Part shown: piece after piece, positions 19,191 to 26,419 of the stretch
How the letters are laid out: each line of letters begins with the position of its first letter
Position numbering within the stretch: the stretch's first letter is position 1
Made by a program: the position numbers and the translations under genes
Notes under the pieces: generated by a model
What the model was told of the DNA's origin: nothing
What the model saw: only the letters and a program-made list of their open reading frames with translations
Database searches by the model: none
Origin: Alphaproteobacteria bacterium
GTDB lineage: Bacteria; Pseudomonadota; Alphaproteobacteria; Micavibrionales; Micavibrionaceae
Assembly: GCA_022763065.1 (NCBI GenBank)
Contig: JALEGH010000054.1
Location: 1 to 61,183 of the forward strand
Direction: 5' to 3'
Length of the DNA: 61,183 nucleotides

Positions 19191-19297
19191 AACAATATGT
19201 TTTAGAAATGCTTACCGGGTTATTTTTGGCCTGTGTTATAGTAATCTCGGCGCTCGCCATTGCCATTGACGTCCCCTTCATCTATCAAGGATTTTAA
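19187..19297 (+). CDS. 36-residue membrane microprotein with C-terminal FIYQGF (DltX-like acyl shuttle)
   Basis: A short gene: ATG at 19187 overlaps the preceding stop as ATGA, with TAGGAG at 19171-19176 as ribosome-binding site. The product has a basic N-terminus (MKQ), one hydrophobic helix (about 9-27) and the outside-facing tail DVPFIYQGF. The last six residues fit F-x-Y-x-x-F at the exact C-terminus, the pattern of DltX, the Gram-positive microprotein whose tyrosine carries the acyl group from DltB to DltD. Here Tyr33 would be the acylated residue. Its neighbours are an MBOAT and a DltD-like protein upstream and a methyltransferase 2 bp downstream. Short length alone would make it doubtful; coupling, motif and context support it. 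Confidence 0.85.
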   Translation: MKQYVLEMLTGLFLACVIVISALAIAIDVPFIYQGF

Positions 19298-19299
19298 CC

Positions 19300-20223
19300 A
19301 TGAATAGCTCTTCCCTACCCAAAAATGTCGCCACGCTTATAGATAATATTCTGGAGGAAAACCCGACTCATAAAAACTTTATGGACGGTGCGCTGAAACA
19401 TGTCACTCAGGATGAATTAGAAGTTTTAGACCGCTATCTCGATTTTTGCGTAGAAAATAAACGCGACCTTTCCTATATGGCAGAGTCTTACCTCACCATT
19501 GTCGGCGACACGCTGCGTGAGCAGATCTATTTCATGCGCCATAAAGAATACCGCAATAAATCCTACGATGATGTCGCCAACGATGTGTACCACAACAAGG
19601 ATTATATGGATCAATATATGTACGGGCTGGCGATCACCTCCTTTTTGTGGCCCAACCATCTGGATATGGGACGGCTATTTAATAAAACGCTTCCGCGCAC
19701 GCGTGGCGGTCAATATCTGGATATTGGCCCGGGTCATGGCTATTACCTGATGCAGGCAATGGAGCTCGGAAATTTTGACGAATATCTGGGCATCGATATT
19801 TCCGAGGCCAGCATCAAACAAACCGGGGCCATTATTGATCATTTCAAACCTGAGTTTAAAGACCGTTTTACACTCCAACTCAAAGATTTCCTCGAAGCCG
19901 ATGATTTAGAGCCCAACAACTTTGATGCGATTGTTATGGGCGAAGTTCTCGAACATGTCGAACAGCCTGATGTGTTTTTAAAACGTATCGCGGAACTTGC
20001 TAAAAAGGACGCCTATATTTTTGTGACCACTTGTATTAACGCCCCTGCGATTGATCATATTTATCTATGGCGCAGCACGAAGGATTTGGAAGATATGATT
20101 GAAAGTTGCGGGCTTAAAATTAAGGCGCCTTTAAGGCTACCCTATGAAGGGAAGACATTGGAAGAATCTGAAGAGCAAAATTTATCCATAAATGTCGCTT
20201 ATGTATTGGAGAAAACCACGTGA
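19300..20223 (+). CDS. Class I SAM-dependent methyltransferase
   Basis: 307 residues. An N-terminal helical region (1-125) is followed by a Rossmann methyltransferase domain with motif I YLDIGPGHGYYL (139-150), the acidic ribose-binding LGIDIS, and the VMGEVLEHVE motif typical of UbiG/small-molecule methyltransferases. AAGGA precedes the ATG, 2 bp after the microprotein gene. As part of the FkbH operon it may methylate the carried hydroxy-acyl group, as FkbG-type O-methyltransferases do in methoxymalonyl pathways; that is inference, and the acceptor could equally be the polymer. The stop overlaps the next gene's GTG start. Confidence 0.85.
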   Translation: MNSSSLPKNVATLIDNILEENPTHKNFMDGALKHVTQDELEVLDRYLDFCVENKRDLSYMAESYLTIVGDTLREQIYFMRHKEYRNKSYDDVANDVYHNKDYMDQYMYGLAITSFLWPNHLDMGRLFNKTLPRTRGGQYLDIGPGHGYYLMQAMELGNFDEYLGIDISEASIKQTGAIIDHFKPEFKDRFTLQLKDFLEADDLEPNNFDAIVMGEVLEHVEQPDVFLKRIAELAKKDAYIFVTTCINAPAIDHIYLWRSTKDLEDMIESCGLKIKAPLRLPYEGKTLEESEEQNLSINVAYVLEKTT

Positions 20224-20660
20224 ATGATTTTGGTTCCAATGATTTCGGCTTAACGTTTCATCACATCGGACTTGCCGTAAAAAAAGAAGAAGACGCTCTT
20301 CTTTTTCTGGGTGGTCTAGGATATGAAACTGGCGAAAAAATTTACGACCCCGAACAAAAAGTTAATCTAAGACTTTGCACAGCGCCCCAAAAACCGGCCA
20401 TTGAGCTCGTCATGCCCAATATCATTGACGGCGAAGCGCAAGAGAGCCCTCTTACCCCTATCCTTAAACGTCAAAGCGAGGTAATCTACCATACTTGCTA
20501 TGAAACGCAGGATTTGGACAAGTCATTAGAAGCAATGGAGAGTAAAGAGCTTCGTGTTTTACCTGTCTCCCCTCCCACGCCTGCCATTTTGTTTGGCGGA
20601 CGCAAAGTGTCCTTCTACACCATTATGGGCTTTGGCCTGATCGAGATTTTGGAGCCTTAG
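20220..20660 (+). CDS. VOC-superfamily protein, methylmalonyl-CoA epimerase-like
   Basis: 146 residues starting with GTG that overlaps the preceding stop (GTGA), so it is translationally coupled to the methyltransferase. Two beta-alpha-beta-beta-beta repeats carry candidate metal ligands in FHHIGLAV (His about 14), AIELV (Glu), VIYHTCY (His) and LIEIL (Glu), the H-E-H-E set of glyoxalase/epimerase proteins. Members epimerise or isomerise CoA- or carrier-bound acids or hydrolyse lactoylglutathione. An epimerase of the carried acid would suit the operon, but this is inference. It converges on glyS with a 4-bp overlap. Confidence 0.8.
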   Translation: MNDFGSNDFGLTFHHIGLAVKKEEDALLFLGGLGYETGEKIYDPEQKVNLRLCTAPQKPAIELVMPNIIDGEAQESPLTPILKRQSEVIYHTCYETQDLDKSLEAMESKELRVLPVSPPTPAILFGGRKVSFYTIMGFGLIEILEP

Positions 20661-22237
20661 CCTCTCAACTTCTCTCTCAAATACTCTGCCACTTTGTCAA
20701 TATGCACACGCTCTTGCGCCATGCTGTTGCGTTCGCGCACGGTCACAGTTTGATCTTCGAGTGTTTGATCATCAATGGTGAAGCAATATGGAGTGCCAAT
20801 CTCATCCTGACGGGCATAGCGCTTCCCGATATTTTGTTTGATATCCAGATCAACGCTAAATTCCTCACGAAGTGCCATATAAAGTTTCTCTGCTACTTCC
20901 GGCTGTTCGCCCTTGGCCATAAGCGGTAAAATCGCGGCCTTCTTCGGTGCCATTTTAGGATGAAAGTTCAGGTACACTCCACTTGGACGGTCAGGATCAG
21001 GTGTGTAAGCCTCACAGATGAGGGCGAGTACTCCGCGCGTGAGGCCAGAAGCCGGCTCAATCACGTGGGGCATATAACGCTCATTATTCCGCTCAGGATC
21101 TAAATATTCCAGCTTCGTTTTGGAATGCTCCTGATGCTGGGTTAGATCAAAGTCACAACGATGTGCAATTCCCTCCAACTCGCCAAAATCAGGCGCGGTA
21201 AAAGGGAATTTATATTCAATATCTGCCGTCCCCAAACCTTCTTTGGCGTAATGGGACAGCTCATCACTATCGTGATCGCGCATCTGGATATTGTCGCTGG
21301 TCAGTCCGACATCACGCCAGAATTTTTGACGCTCCTCAAACCAGAAATCGCGCCATTTTTTGGCTTCTTCCGGATGGCAAAACCATTCCAGCTCCATTTG
21401 TTCAAACTCACGAGAGCGGAAAATGAAATTACGTGGATTGACCTCGTTTCTGAAGGCTTTTCCGATTTGGGCAATTCCAAAAGGCATTTTGACGCGGGAA
21501 CTATCGAGCACGTTTTTATAGTTCAGAAATATCCCTTGCGCAGTTTCAGGACGCAAATAGGCCTTATTGTCTTCACTTTGAACAGGCCCACAGTAAGTTT
21601 CGAACATGAGGTTGAACTCTTTGGGCTCGGTTAGGGTGCCGACTTCTTTGGCATCGGGAGCCAGAATTTTATCCAGCTGATCTAAACAGTTTTCTAACCT
21701 TCGAGTATCCCCAATAAATTTTCCTTCAAACTTAACACCGAATTTTTTTAATCTTTTTTCTTGCTCTTCATTCGTAGCTTCTTCATGAAAAGCAAAAAGC
21801 TTATCTACTCCTAAGGAAGGATCTGGAATAAAAACAATCAAATGATCCGCTCTATAGCGCTTTTTCGTCTCGCGGCAATCGACCATCGGGTCACTAAATC
21901 CCCCAACATGGCCCGACGCTTCCCACACTTTGGGGTTTTGAATGATGGCACTATCCACCCCCACAATCTGGAGCGGATGTCCATCAGGACCAATCGGCGG
22001 ACACGTCACCATACGGTGCCACCAATAATCACGGAGATTGTTCTTAAGCTCCGTCCCTAGCGGACCATAATCCCAAAAGCCGTTAATGCCGCCGTAAATA
22101 TCACTCGCGGGGAAAATAAAGCCACGACGCTTACACAGGGCCACAATATCCTTCATATCAATGTCAGTTTGCGTTTCGGGTTCTTGTTTCGCTGGTTGCA
22201 TGTTTGATCTCACTCCAATTTCAATATTGAGCGACAA
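20657..22237 (-). CDS. glyQS: Glycyl-tRNA synthetase, single-chain (alpha2) type
   Basis: 526 residues of the class II homodimeric GlyRS found in eukaryotes, archaea, Firmicutes and Actinobacteria. Motif 2 reads GKAFRNEVNPRNF, followed by RSREFEQMELE; motif 3 reads GLTRGVLALICE; a C-terminal anticodon-binding domain occupies about 415-526. It charges tRNA-Gly. Most alphaproteobacteria use the unrelated GlyQ/GlyS heterotetramer, so its presence here is unusual. An internal Met13 (MQPAKQ) is an alternative start. It converges with the VOC gene. Confidence 0.93.
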   Translation of the reverse strand: MSLNIEIGVRSNMQPAKQEPETQTDIDMKDIVALCKRRGFIFPASDIYGGINGFWDYGPLGTELKNNLRDYWWHRMVTCPPIGPDGHPLQIVGVDSAIIQNPKVWEASGHVGGFSDPMVDCRETKKRYRADHLIVFIPDPSLGVDKLFAFHEEATNEEQEKRLKKFGVKFEGKFIGDTRRLENCLDQLDKILAPDAKEVGTLTEPKEFNLMFETYCGPVQSEDNKAYLRPETAQGIFLNYKNVLDSSRVKMPFGIAQIGKAFRNEVNPRNFIFRSREFEQMELEWFCHPEEAKKWRDFWFEERQKFWRDVGLTSDNIQMRDHDSDELSHYAKEGLGTADIEYKFPFTAPDFGELEGIAHRCDFDLTQHQEHSKTKLEYLDPERNNERYMPHVIEPASGLTRGVLALICEAYTPDPDRPSGVYLNFHPKMAPKKAAILPLMAKGEQPEVAEKLYMALREEFSVDLDIKQNIGKRYARQDEIGTPYCFTIDDQTLEDQTVTVRERNSMAQERVHIDKVAEYLREKLRG

Positions 22238-22296
22238 GATTACGCATATCCCCTAAAAACCGCAACAGCCATAGAAATAGAAATTTAATTTTCCCC

Positions 22297-22325
22297 TTGA
22301 CATTTAAGGAATTTATTCCTAATAT
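22297..22325 (+). promoter_or_regulatory. Strong sigma70 promoter with a palindromic operator in its spacer
   Basis: TTGACA (22297-22302), 17-base spacer, TAATAT (22320-22325). The spacer contains AGGAATTTATTCCT (22307-22320), a perfect 14-bp palindrome that touches the -10. It points toward the lectin-like gene at 22399, about 70 bases downstream. A second TTGACA at 22361 has no acceptable -10. Confidence 0.75.
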
Positions 22326-22398
22326 AGAACTGAAATCACCCGAAATCCGTCCAAATTTTATTGACACATCTATTAAAAAGTAAAAAAAGGAGACCAAG

Positions 22399-23169
22399 AT
22401 GCTTTTAAATCTCGGCTATTTCATGCGTTCAAGCATAAAAAAGAACACCCAAAACACCCCCTGGCAACCGACTGATTTATCCAGCCTCATTGGCTGGTGG
22501 GATGCCTCTGATGCCTCGACCATACAAGAGACCACAACTTCTGGACGCGTAGCCCAATGGGATGACAAGTCCGGCAATAATAATCACATGTATGTTTCCT
22601 CTTCTACAAATGAACCAGAAACCGGCGTCACAACGATTAATGGTTTAAACACCATCCGCTTTGGCGATAGCGGGGCCATGTACCTATCTCCTGATGGCAC
22701 AACATCTGGAGATTTAGCGGCAATAGACAGCCAAGACTTTTCAGCGATATTTGTTTTTCGAGCTTCTACGACTGATTCATCCGGCGCGGCCATAAGCCTA
22801 AAAAGCACAAATGGAAGTGATAGTATTGTCCCTAATTTTAGCACCACGAATAACTATTACGGCCCGGAGGATACCGGCGGGGGCTCCTCCTATATGATTG
22901 TATCCAGCGCATTCACACAAGGTACAAGCTATATTCTGGGTTTGGATATGAGTGGTTCTGACGTTGTTTTGTACCGTGATGGAACGCAATTAAGTGCCGA
23001 AGGCGCAGGGCAATCATCTGATATTTTCAATCGTTTTATATTTGGCCGTAGAACCGGTTCAGGCCAATTATGGCGCGGCGAGCTGGCAGAGGTTATTGTG
23101 TCCAATGCTCTAAACACAGCCGACCGCCAGGCCGCCGAAGGATATCTCTCCGACAAGTGGGGGATTTAA
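22399..23169 (+). CDS. LamG/concanavalin-like jellyroll protein
   Basis: 256 residues from an ATG preceded by AAAAGGAG. After a short basic N-terminus the protein is one jellyroll domain: LIGWWDASDAST, VAQWDDKSGN, NGLNTIRFG and the C-terminal ELAEVIVSN...DRQAAEGYLSDKWGI, the closing pattern of bacterial concanavalin-A-like lectin domains seen in surface proteins and phage tail parts. No obvious signal peptide. It probably binds sugars. One base separates it from the next gene, an SGNH esterase, so the pair is an operon under the 22297 promoter. A phage-tail-like origin is possible but there are no other phage genes nearby. Confidence 0.75.
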   Translation: MLLNLGYFMRSSIKKNTQNTPWQPTDLSSLIGWWDASDASTIQETTTSGRVAQWDDKSGNNNHMYVSSSTNEPETGVTTINGLNTIRFGDSGAMYLSPDGTTSGDLAAIDSQDFSAIFVFRASTTDSSGAAISLKSTNGSDSIVPNFSTTNNYYGPEDTGGGSSYMIVSSAFTQGTSYILGLDMSGSDVVLYRDGTQLSAEGAGQSSDIFNRFIFGRRTGSGQLWRGELAEVIVSNALNTADRQAAEGYLSDKWGI

Positions 23170-23170
23170 C

Positions 23171-24013
23171 ATGCCACTACCTTCCAATCACCCGTGGGCC
23201 TCTCAGGCGCCCTATAACCAAAACGGCGTTTACCTCTATGCCCTGATGGGGGCATCAAACTGCATTGGGTCCATGCTTCATGATGAAGCGCTTCATCCGG
23301 CACAACAGCAACATCACAACACGTTGTTCGAAAAGAAAGTTGAACATGATGACACGCAGATCACATTTTCAACACCGGTGAATAAGAGCAACATTAACAC
23401 CTACTCCCTTCTCAATGAGGATGGTGCCTATGGCTATGCCGGACGGCTATCAGCTCGCTTGCGAGAATTCACGCGCAAAACTGTCTGCGCGGTGTCAGGT
23501 GGCGAATCTGCCACGCCTATGGCAACGGGAAGCGGCGGCTGGTATAGCTCCCGCAATTCTGCAGATCCCTTTGACTTTACAACCCGCTACGGGCAAATGA
23601 TTACCCGTATTCAAAATGCTGAAAACACGGTAGGGGCAAAGTGCCAATTTATCGTCACACAAATGGCCGGACGGGACGCGGCGATTAGCGTTCTGGCAAG
23701 CTTCTGGCAATCACAATATGAAGCAATGGTGGCAGATATACGAAGTGACCTTGGTAACTCTTCACTCAAATTTGTGAATGTCGGCCTTGGCCCCACACCT
23801 AACAACGCCGCGACGAATTATCCTACATGGGAGGCTATCCGAAGCGCACAAGACAACTTGGAAAACACAAGTAGCGTTTATAATATTAATCCGGTAACGG
23901 ACCTGTCCTATAGTTTAGGCACACATGTTCAAGGAGACGAAGTGCATTACAACACGCTCGGTTATAATGGTATTGCCGATGCCATTGTGAACAAGCTCTT
24001 CCCAAGCGTTTAA
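23171..24013 (+). CDS. SGNH-fold carbohydrate esterase-like protein
   Basis: 280 residues. Block I is MGASNCIGS (nucleophile Ser about 29), resembling the GQSN block of sialate/acetylxylan O-acetylesterases (SASA/CE6-like). The C-terminal block GDEVHYNTLGY supplies the Asp-x-x-His pair. Between them, GGESAT and FIVTQMAGRD could supply the oxyanion-hole residues. Expected reaction: removal of acyl esters from a polysaccharide. No signal peptide is visible, although its neighbour is lectin-like and could be secreted with it. It is cotranscribed with the jellyroll gene and followed 24 bp on by a GDP-mannose-type gene. Confidence 0.72.
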   Translation: MPLPSNHPWASQAPYNQNGVYLYALMGASNCIGSMLHDEALHPAQQQHHNTLFEKKVEHDDTQITFSTPVNKSNINTYSLLNEDGAYGYAGRLSARLREFTRKTVCAVSGGESATPMATGSGGWYSSRNSADPFDFTTRYGQMITRIQNAENTVGAKCQFIVTQMAGRDAAISVLASFWQSQYEAMVADIRSDLGNSSLKFVNVGLGPTPNNAATNYPTWEAIRSAQDNLENTSSVYNINPVTDLSYSLGTHVQGDEVHYNTLGYNGIADAIVNKLFPSV

Positions 24014-24037
24014 AACTAAAGCATACTCCATGATGGA

Positions 24038-24925
24038 ATGTCACAGAATCCTTCCAAAATTATACCAGTAATTTTATGCGGCGGACGCGGAAAACGTCTG
24101 AGCCCTTTAAGCCGTGCATCCACCCCCAAACAGTTCCTAAAGCTGGCCGGAAATAAAAGCCTGTTACAACAAACTATTGAGCGCGCCGTTCATTGTACTT
24201 CTTGTACTTATAACAATATTGTTACTGTTACTTCACGAGAATTTGAACAGCGCACCAAACAAGAACTTTCAAAAACTCATCCCGGGTTAGCTAAAAATCT
24301 TCTCATTGAAGATCAAGCGTTCAATACTGCACCGGCGATTGCTTTGGCCACACATTACGTGCAAGAAAAGTTTGGGCAAGACGCCCTTATGTTCGTGCTG
24401 CCAACTGATCATATCATTGAGGACTTAAACGCGTTTCAAAAAGCAATCGAAGCCACCATAATCCCGGCACAAAAGGGACAAATCGTCACTTTCGGTATTC
24501 CACCCGAATACGCCGAAACAGGGTATGGCCATATTCGTACAAAAGACAACGCAGCCACATATGAACCAACGCCCGTTTTGCAATTCACCGAAAAACCGGA
24601 TCAGAAAACGGCACAAAAATATTTGCAAACCGGCCATTATTTTTGGAATAGCGGAATGTTCTTATTCTCCGTTAAAACAATTGCACAAAATTATCAGGAG
24701 TGTGCTCCCCACATCTGGAATTTTGCAAAGCCTGTTTCACGTGAAACAAAATATGAAAATAATCCTAAAACAATATCCCCTCAATCCTTTGATAAAGCCA
24801 TATTGGAAAAGACCAATAATTGCAGTGTTATCCCTTGCGATATTGGCTGGCGCGACATTGGATCATGGAAAAGCCTGATGGCGTATTATTTTTCAAAATA
24901 TCGCCTTCATAAAAGAAAAGCTTGA
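24038..24925 (+). CDS. Mannose-1-phosphate guanylyltransferase, C-terminally short
   Basis: 295 residues. The nucleotidyltransferase core is complete: CGGRGKRLSPLSR with PKQFL (G-loop), FVLPTDHI, YGHIRT, FTEKPD, HYFWNSGMF and GWRDIGSW. It makes GDP-mannose from GTP and mannose-1-phosphate. Monofunctional enzymes usually continue 50 or more residues past GSW, and bifunctional ones add an isomerase domain; here the chain ends 23 residues after it in a basic tail (YRLHKRKA). The stop overlaps the tRNA-Glu promoter. It may be a truncated relic or a short functional form. The coding sequence contains a perfect parS site at 24733. Confidence 0.8.
   Translation: MSQNPSKIIPVILCGGRGKRLSPLSRASTPKQFLKLAGNKSLLQQTIERAVHCTSCTYNNIVTVTSREFEQRTKQELSKTHPGLAKNLLIEDQAFNTAPAIALATHYVQEKFGQDALMFVLPTDHIIEDLNAFQKAIEATIIPAQKGQIVTFGIPPEYAETGYGHIRTKDNAATYEPTPVLQFTEKPDQKTAQKYLQTGHYFWNSGMFLFSVKTIAQNYQECAPHIWNFAKPVSRETKYENNPKTISPQSFDKAILEKTNNCSVIPCDIGWRDIGSWKSLMAYYFSKYRLHKRKA
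24733..24748. other. parS centromere site (ParB binding), perfect consensus
   Basis: TGTTTCACGTGAAACA matches all 16 bases of the canonical bacterial parS palindrome. It is inside the guanylyltransferase coding sequence, reading P-V-S-R-E-T. parS sites cluster near the replication origin and are bound by ParB for chromosome segregation. No parA or parB gene is in the window. I saw no second copy. Confidence 0.85.
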
Positions 24926-24950
24926 TTTTTGTGCGCCCTCACCATATAAC
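24922..24950 (+). promoter_or_regulatory. Promoter of tRNA-Glu
   Basis: TTGATT (24922-24927), 17-base spacer, TATAAC (24945-24950), about 30 bases before the mature tRNA. The -35 overlaps the stop codon of the guanylyltransferase gene. Confidence 0.6.
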
Positions 24951-24979
24951 ACGGTGTTCTTCGCGAAAAACCTCGGCAA

Positions 24980-25055
24980 GTCCCGTTCGTCTAGAGGCCT
25001 AGGACACCGCCCTTTCACGGCGGCAACACGGGTTCGAATCCCGTACGGGACGCCA
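24980..25055 (+). tRNA. tRNA-Glu (anticodon UUC), island attachment site
   Basis: 76 nt with acceptor GTCCCGT/ACGGGAC, anticodon stem CCGCC/GGCGG, loop CTTTCAC giving anticodon TTC (glutamate), T arm GGTTCGAATCC and encoded CCA. A P4-type integrase gene starts 177 bp downstream in the same direction, the usual arrangement at an attL. Confidence 0.97.
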
Positions 25056-25177
25056 GTTTTACTCTTCACCGACATTCACTGACCTTCATAGGCCACCGCA
25101 AAACACTAGGGTTTGCAAGGCTTTCAGATTTCACCTATAATCATTATTCATTTCTCGCCTTCACTGGCAACCTCAAA

Positions 25178-25230
25178 AATTGGGGGCACTTGTGGGGGCA
25201 TATCAGAATAGTGAAATCGGAGATGCCCCC
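25178..25230. repeat. Integrase arm-type repeats upstream of int
   Basis: TGGGGGCA occurs at 25181-25188 and 25193-25200, and its inverse TGCCCCCA begins at 25224; GGGGGCAT (25194-25201) and ATGCCCCC (25223-25230) form an 8-bp inverted repeat ending 2 bp before the integrase ATG. The 12-mer AATTGGGGGCAC at 25178-25189 recurs at the far end of the island (38691-38702). These are probably integrase-binding arm sites and may let the integrase repress itself. Confidence 0.6.
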
Positions 25231-25232
25231 AG

Positions 25233-26417
25233 ATGAAACTTAACGAGACAATTTGCAAAAATGCCAAACCAGGCGAAAAAGCTCAAAAACTAGCTGATGG
25301 GCTAGGCCTCTACCTAGAGATCACCCCTAAGGGCGGTAAATACTGGCGCATGAAATACAGGCACCTCGGCAAAGAGAAGCGTCTTGCCTTTGGTGTTTAT
25401 CCTGAAGTGAGCCTCAAAGAAGCAAGAGAGAAGCGAGATAAGGCGCGTAAACTCATCGCTGAAAGCAAAGACCCTAGCTACGTAAAGCGCAGGCACAAAG
25501 AGCAACTAAAAGAAGAGGCAGGTAATACCTTTGAAAAAATTGCCCGTGAGTGGCACAAGCATAATAAGCCTGAATGGAAGCCAGAACACGCCGAAACCAT
25601 CTTAAAACGCCTAGAAAGAGATGTATTCCCAGCCATTGGCGAAGTGCCTATTAAAGAGCTTACACCTAAAATGCTCCTCGATATGGCAAAAGGCATCCAA
25701 ACACGCGGAGCTAACGAGCTTGCCAAGCGTGTAATTCAGATGAGCCGCCACATTTTTCAATACGCAATCATTACAGGTCGGGCCGAGAAAAACATTGCAG
25801 AAGATTTGAAGGGGCTAATTAAGCCTAAGCCTAAAAAGCACTTTGCTTCCCTTGATCCGCAAGAGCTTCCGGAGTTTTTGGGGGCACTTTACTCTAATGA
25901 GGCGCGGCTGATGCCCCTTACCCATTTAGCTGTTCAATTCATGATGCTGACCTTTGTCCGTACCAACGAGATGATTAAGGCTGAATGGGATGAAATCGAC
26001 TTAGACGAACGTATGTGGCTTATCCCTGCCCATCGCATGAAGATGAAAAAGGAGCACCTTGTTCCTTTGTCTGACCAGGCTATCGAAGTTTTAAAGAAAA
26101 TCAGAAAATTGCATGGAAACCAAACCTACGTATTTCCCAGCCGTGAAAACAGCCAAAATCACATGAGCAATAACACCATTCTTATGGCTCTGAGACGTAT
26201 GGGATACGGCGGCAAAATGACAGGGCATGGTTTCAGGGCTCTTGCTATGAGCGCAATCATGGAAAAGCTCAGTTATCGTTTTGAGGTGCCGGATCGCCAG
26301 TTAGCTCACAGCAAACGCGGAGACGTAAACAAAGCCTATGATCGCGCCATGTTTCTTGATGAGCGCAAAGTTATGATGCAAGATTGGGCAAATTACCTAG
26401 ATAAAATTAGAAAGTAA
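25233..26417 (+). CDS. int: Tyrosine recombinase, P4-type integrase
   Basis: 394 residues. An N-terminal DUF4102-type DNA-binding domain (about 1-90, with DGLGLYLEI and YRHLGK) precedes a core-binding domain (about 95-195) and the catalytic domain with Arg243, His332 and Arg335 (GHGFRAL), His359 (LAHS) and Tyr369. All catalytic residues are present, so it should be active. It would insert the island at the adjacent tRNA-Glu gene. No Shine-Dalgarno is visible; the start follows directly after the inverted repeat at 25223. The KAP gene begins 2 bp after its stop. Confidence 0.94.
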   Translation: MKLNETICKNAKPGEKAQKLADGLGLYLEITPKGGKYWRMKYRHLGKEKRLAFGVYPEVSLKEAREKRDKARKLIAESKDPSYVKRRHKEQLKEEAGNTFEKIAREWHKHNKPEWKPEHAETILKRLERDVFPAIGEVPIKELTPKMLLDMAKGIQTRGANELAKRVIQMSRHIFQYAIITGRAEKNIAEDLKGLIKPKPKKHFASLDPQELPEFLGALYSNEARLMPLTHLAVQFMMLTFVRTNEMIKAEWDEIDLDERMWLIPAHRMKMKKEHLVPLSDQAIEVLKKIRKLHGNQTYVFPSRENSQNHMSNNTILMALRRMGYGGKMTGHGFRALAMSAIMEKLSYRFEVPDRQLAHSKRGDVNKAYDRAMFLDERKVMMQDWANYLDKIRK

Positions 26418-26419
26418 GA

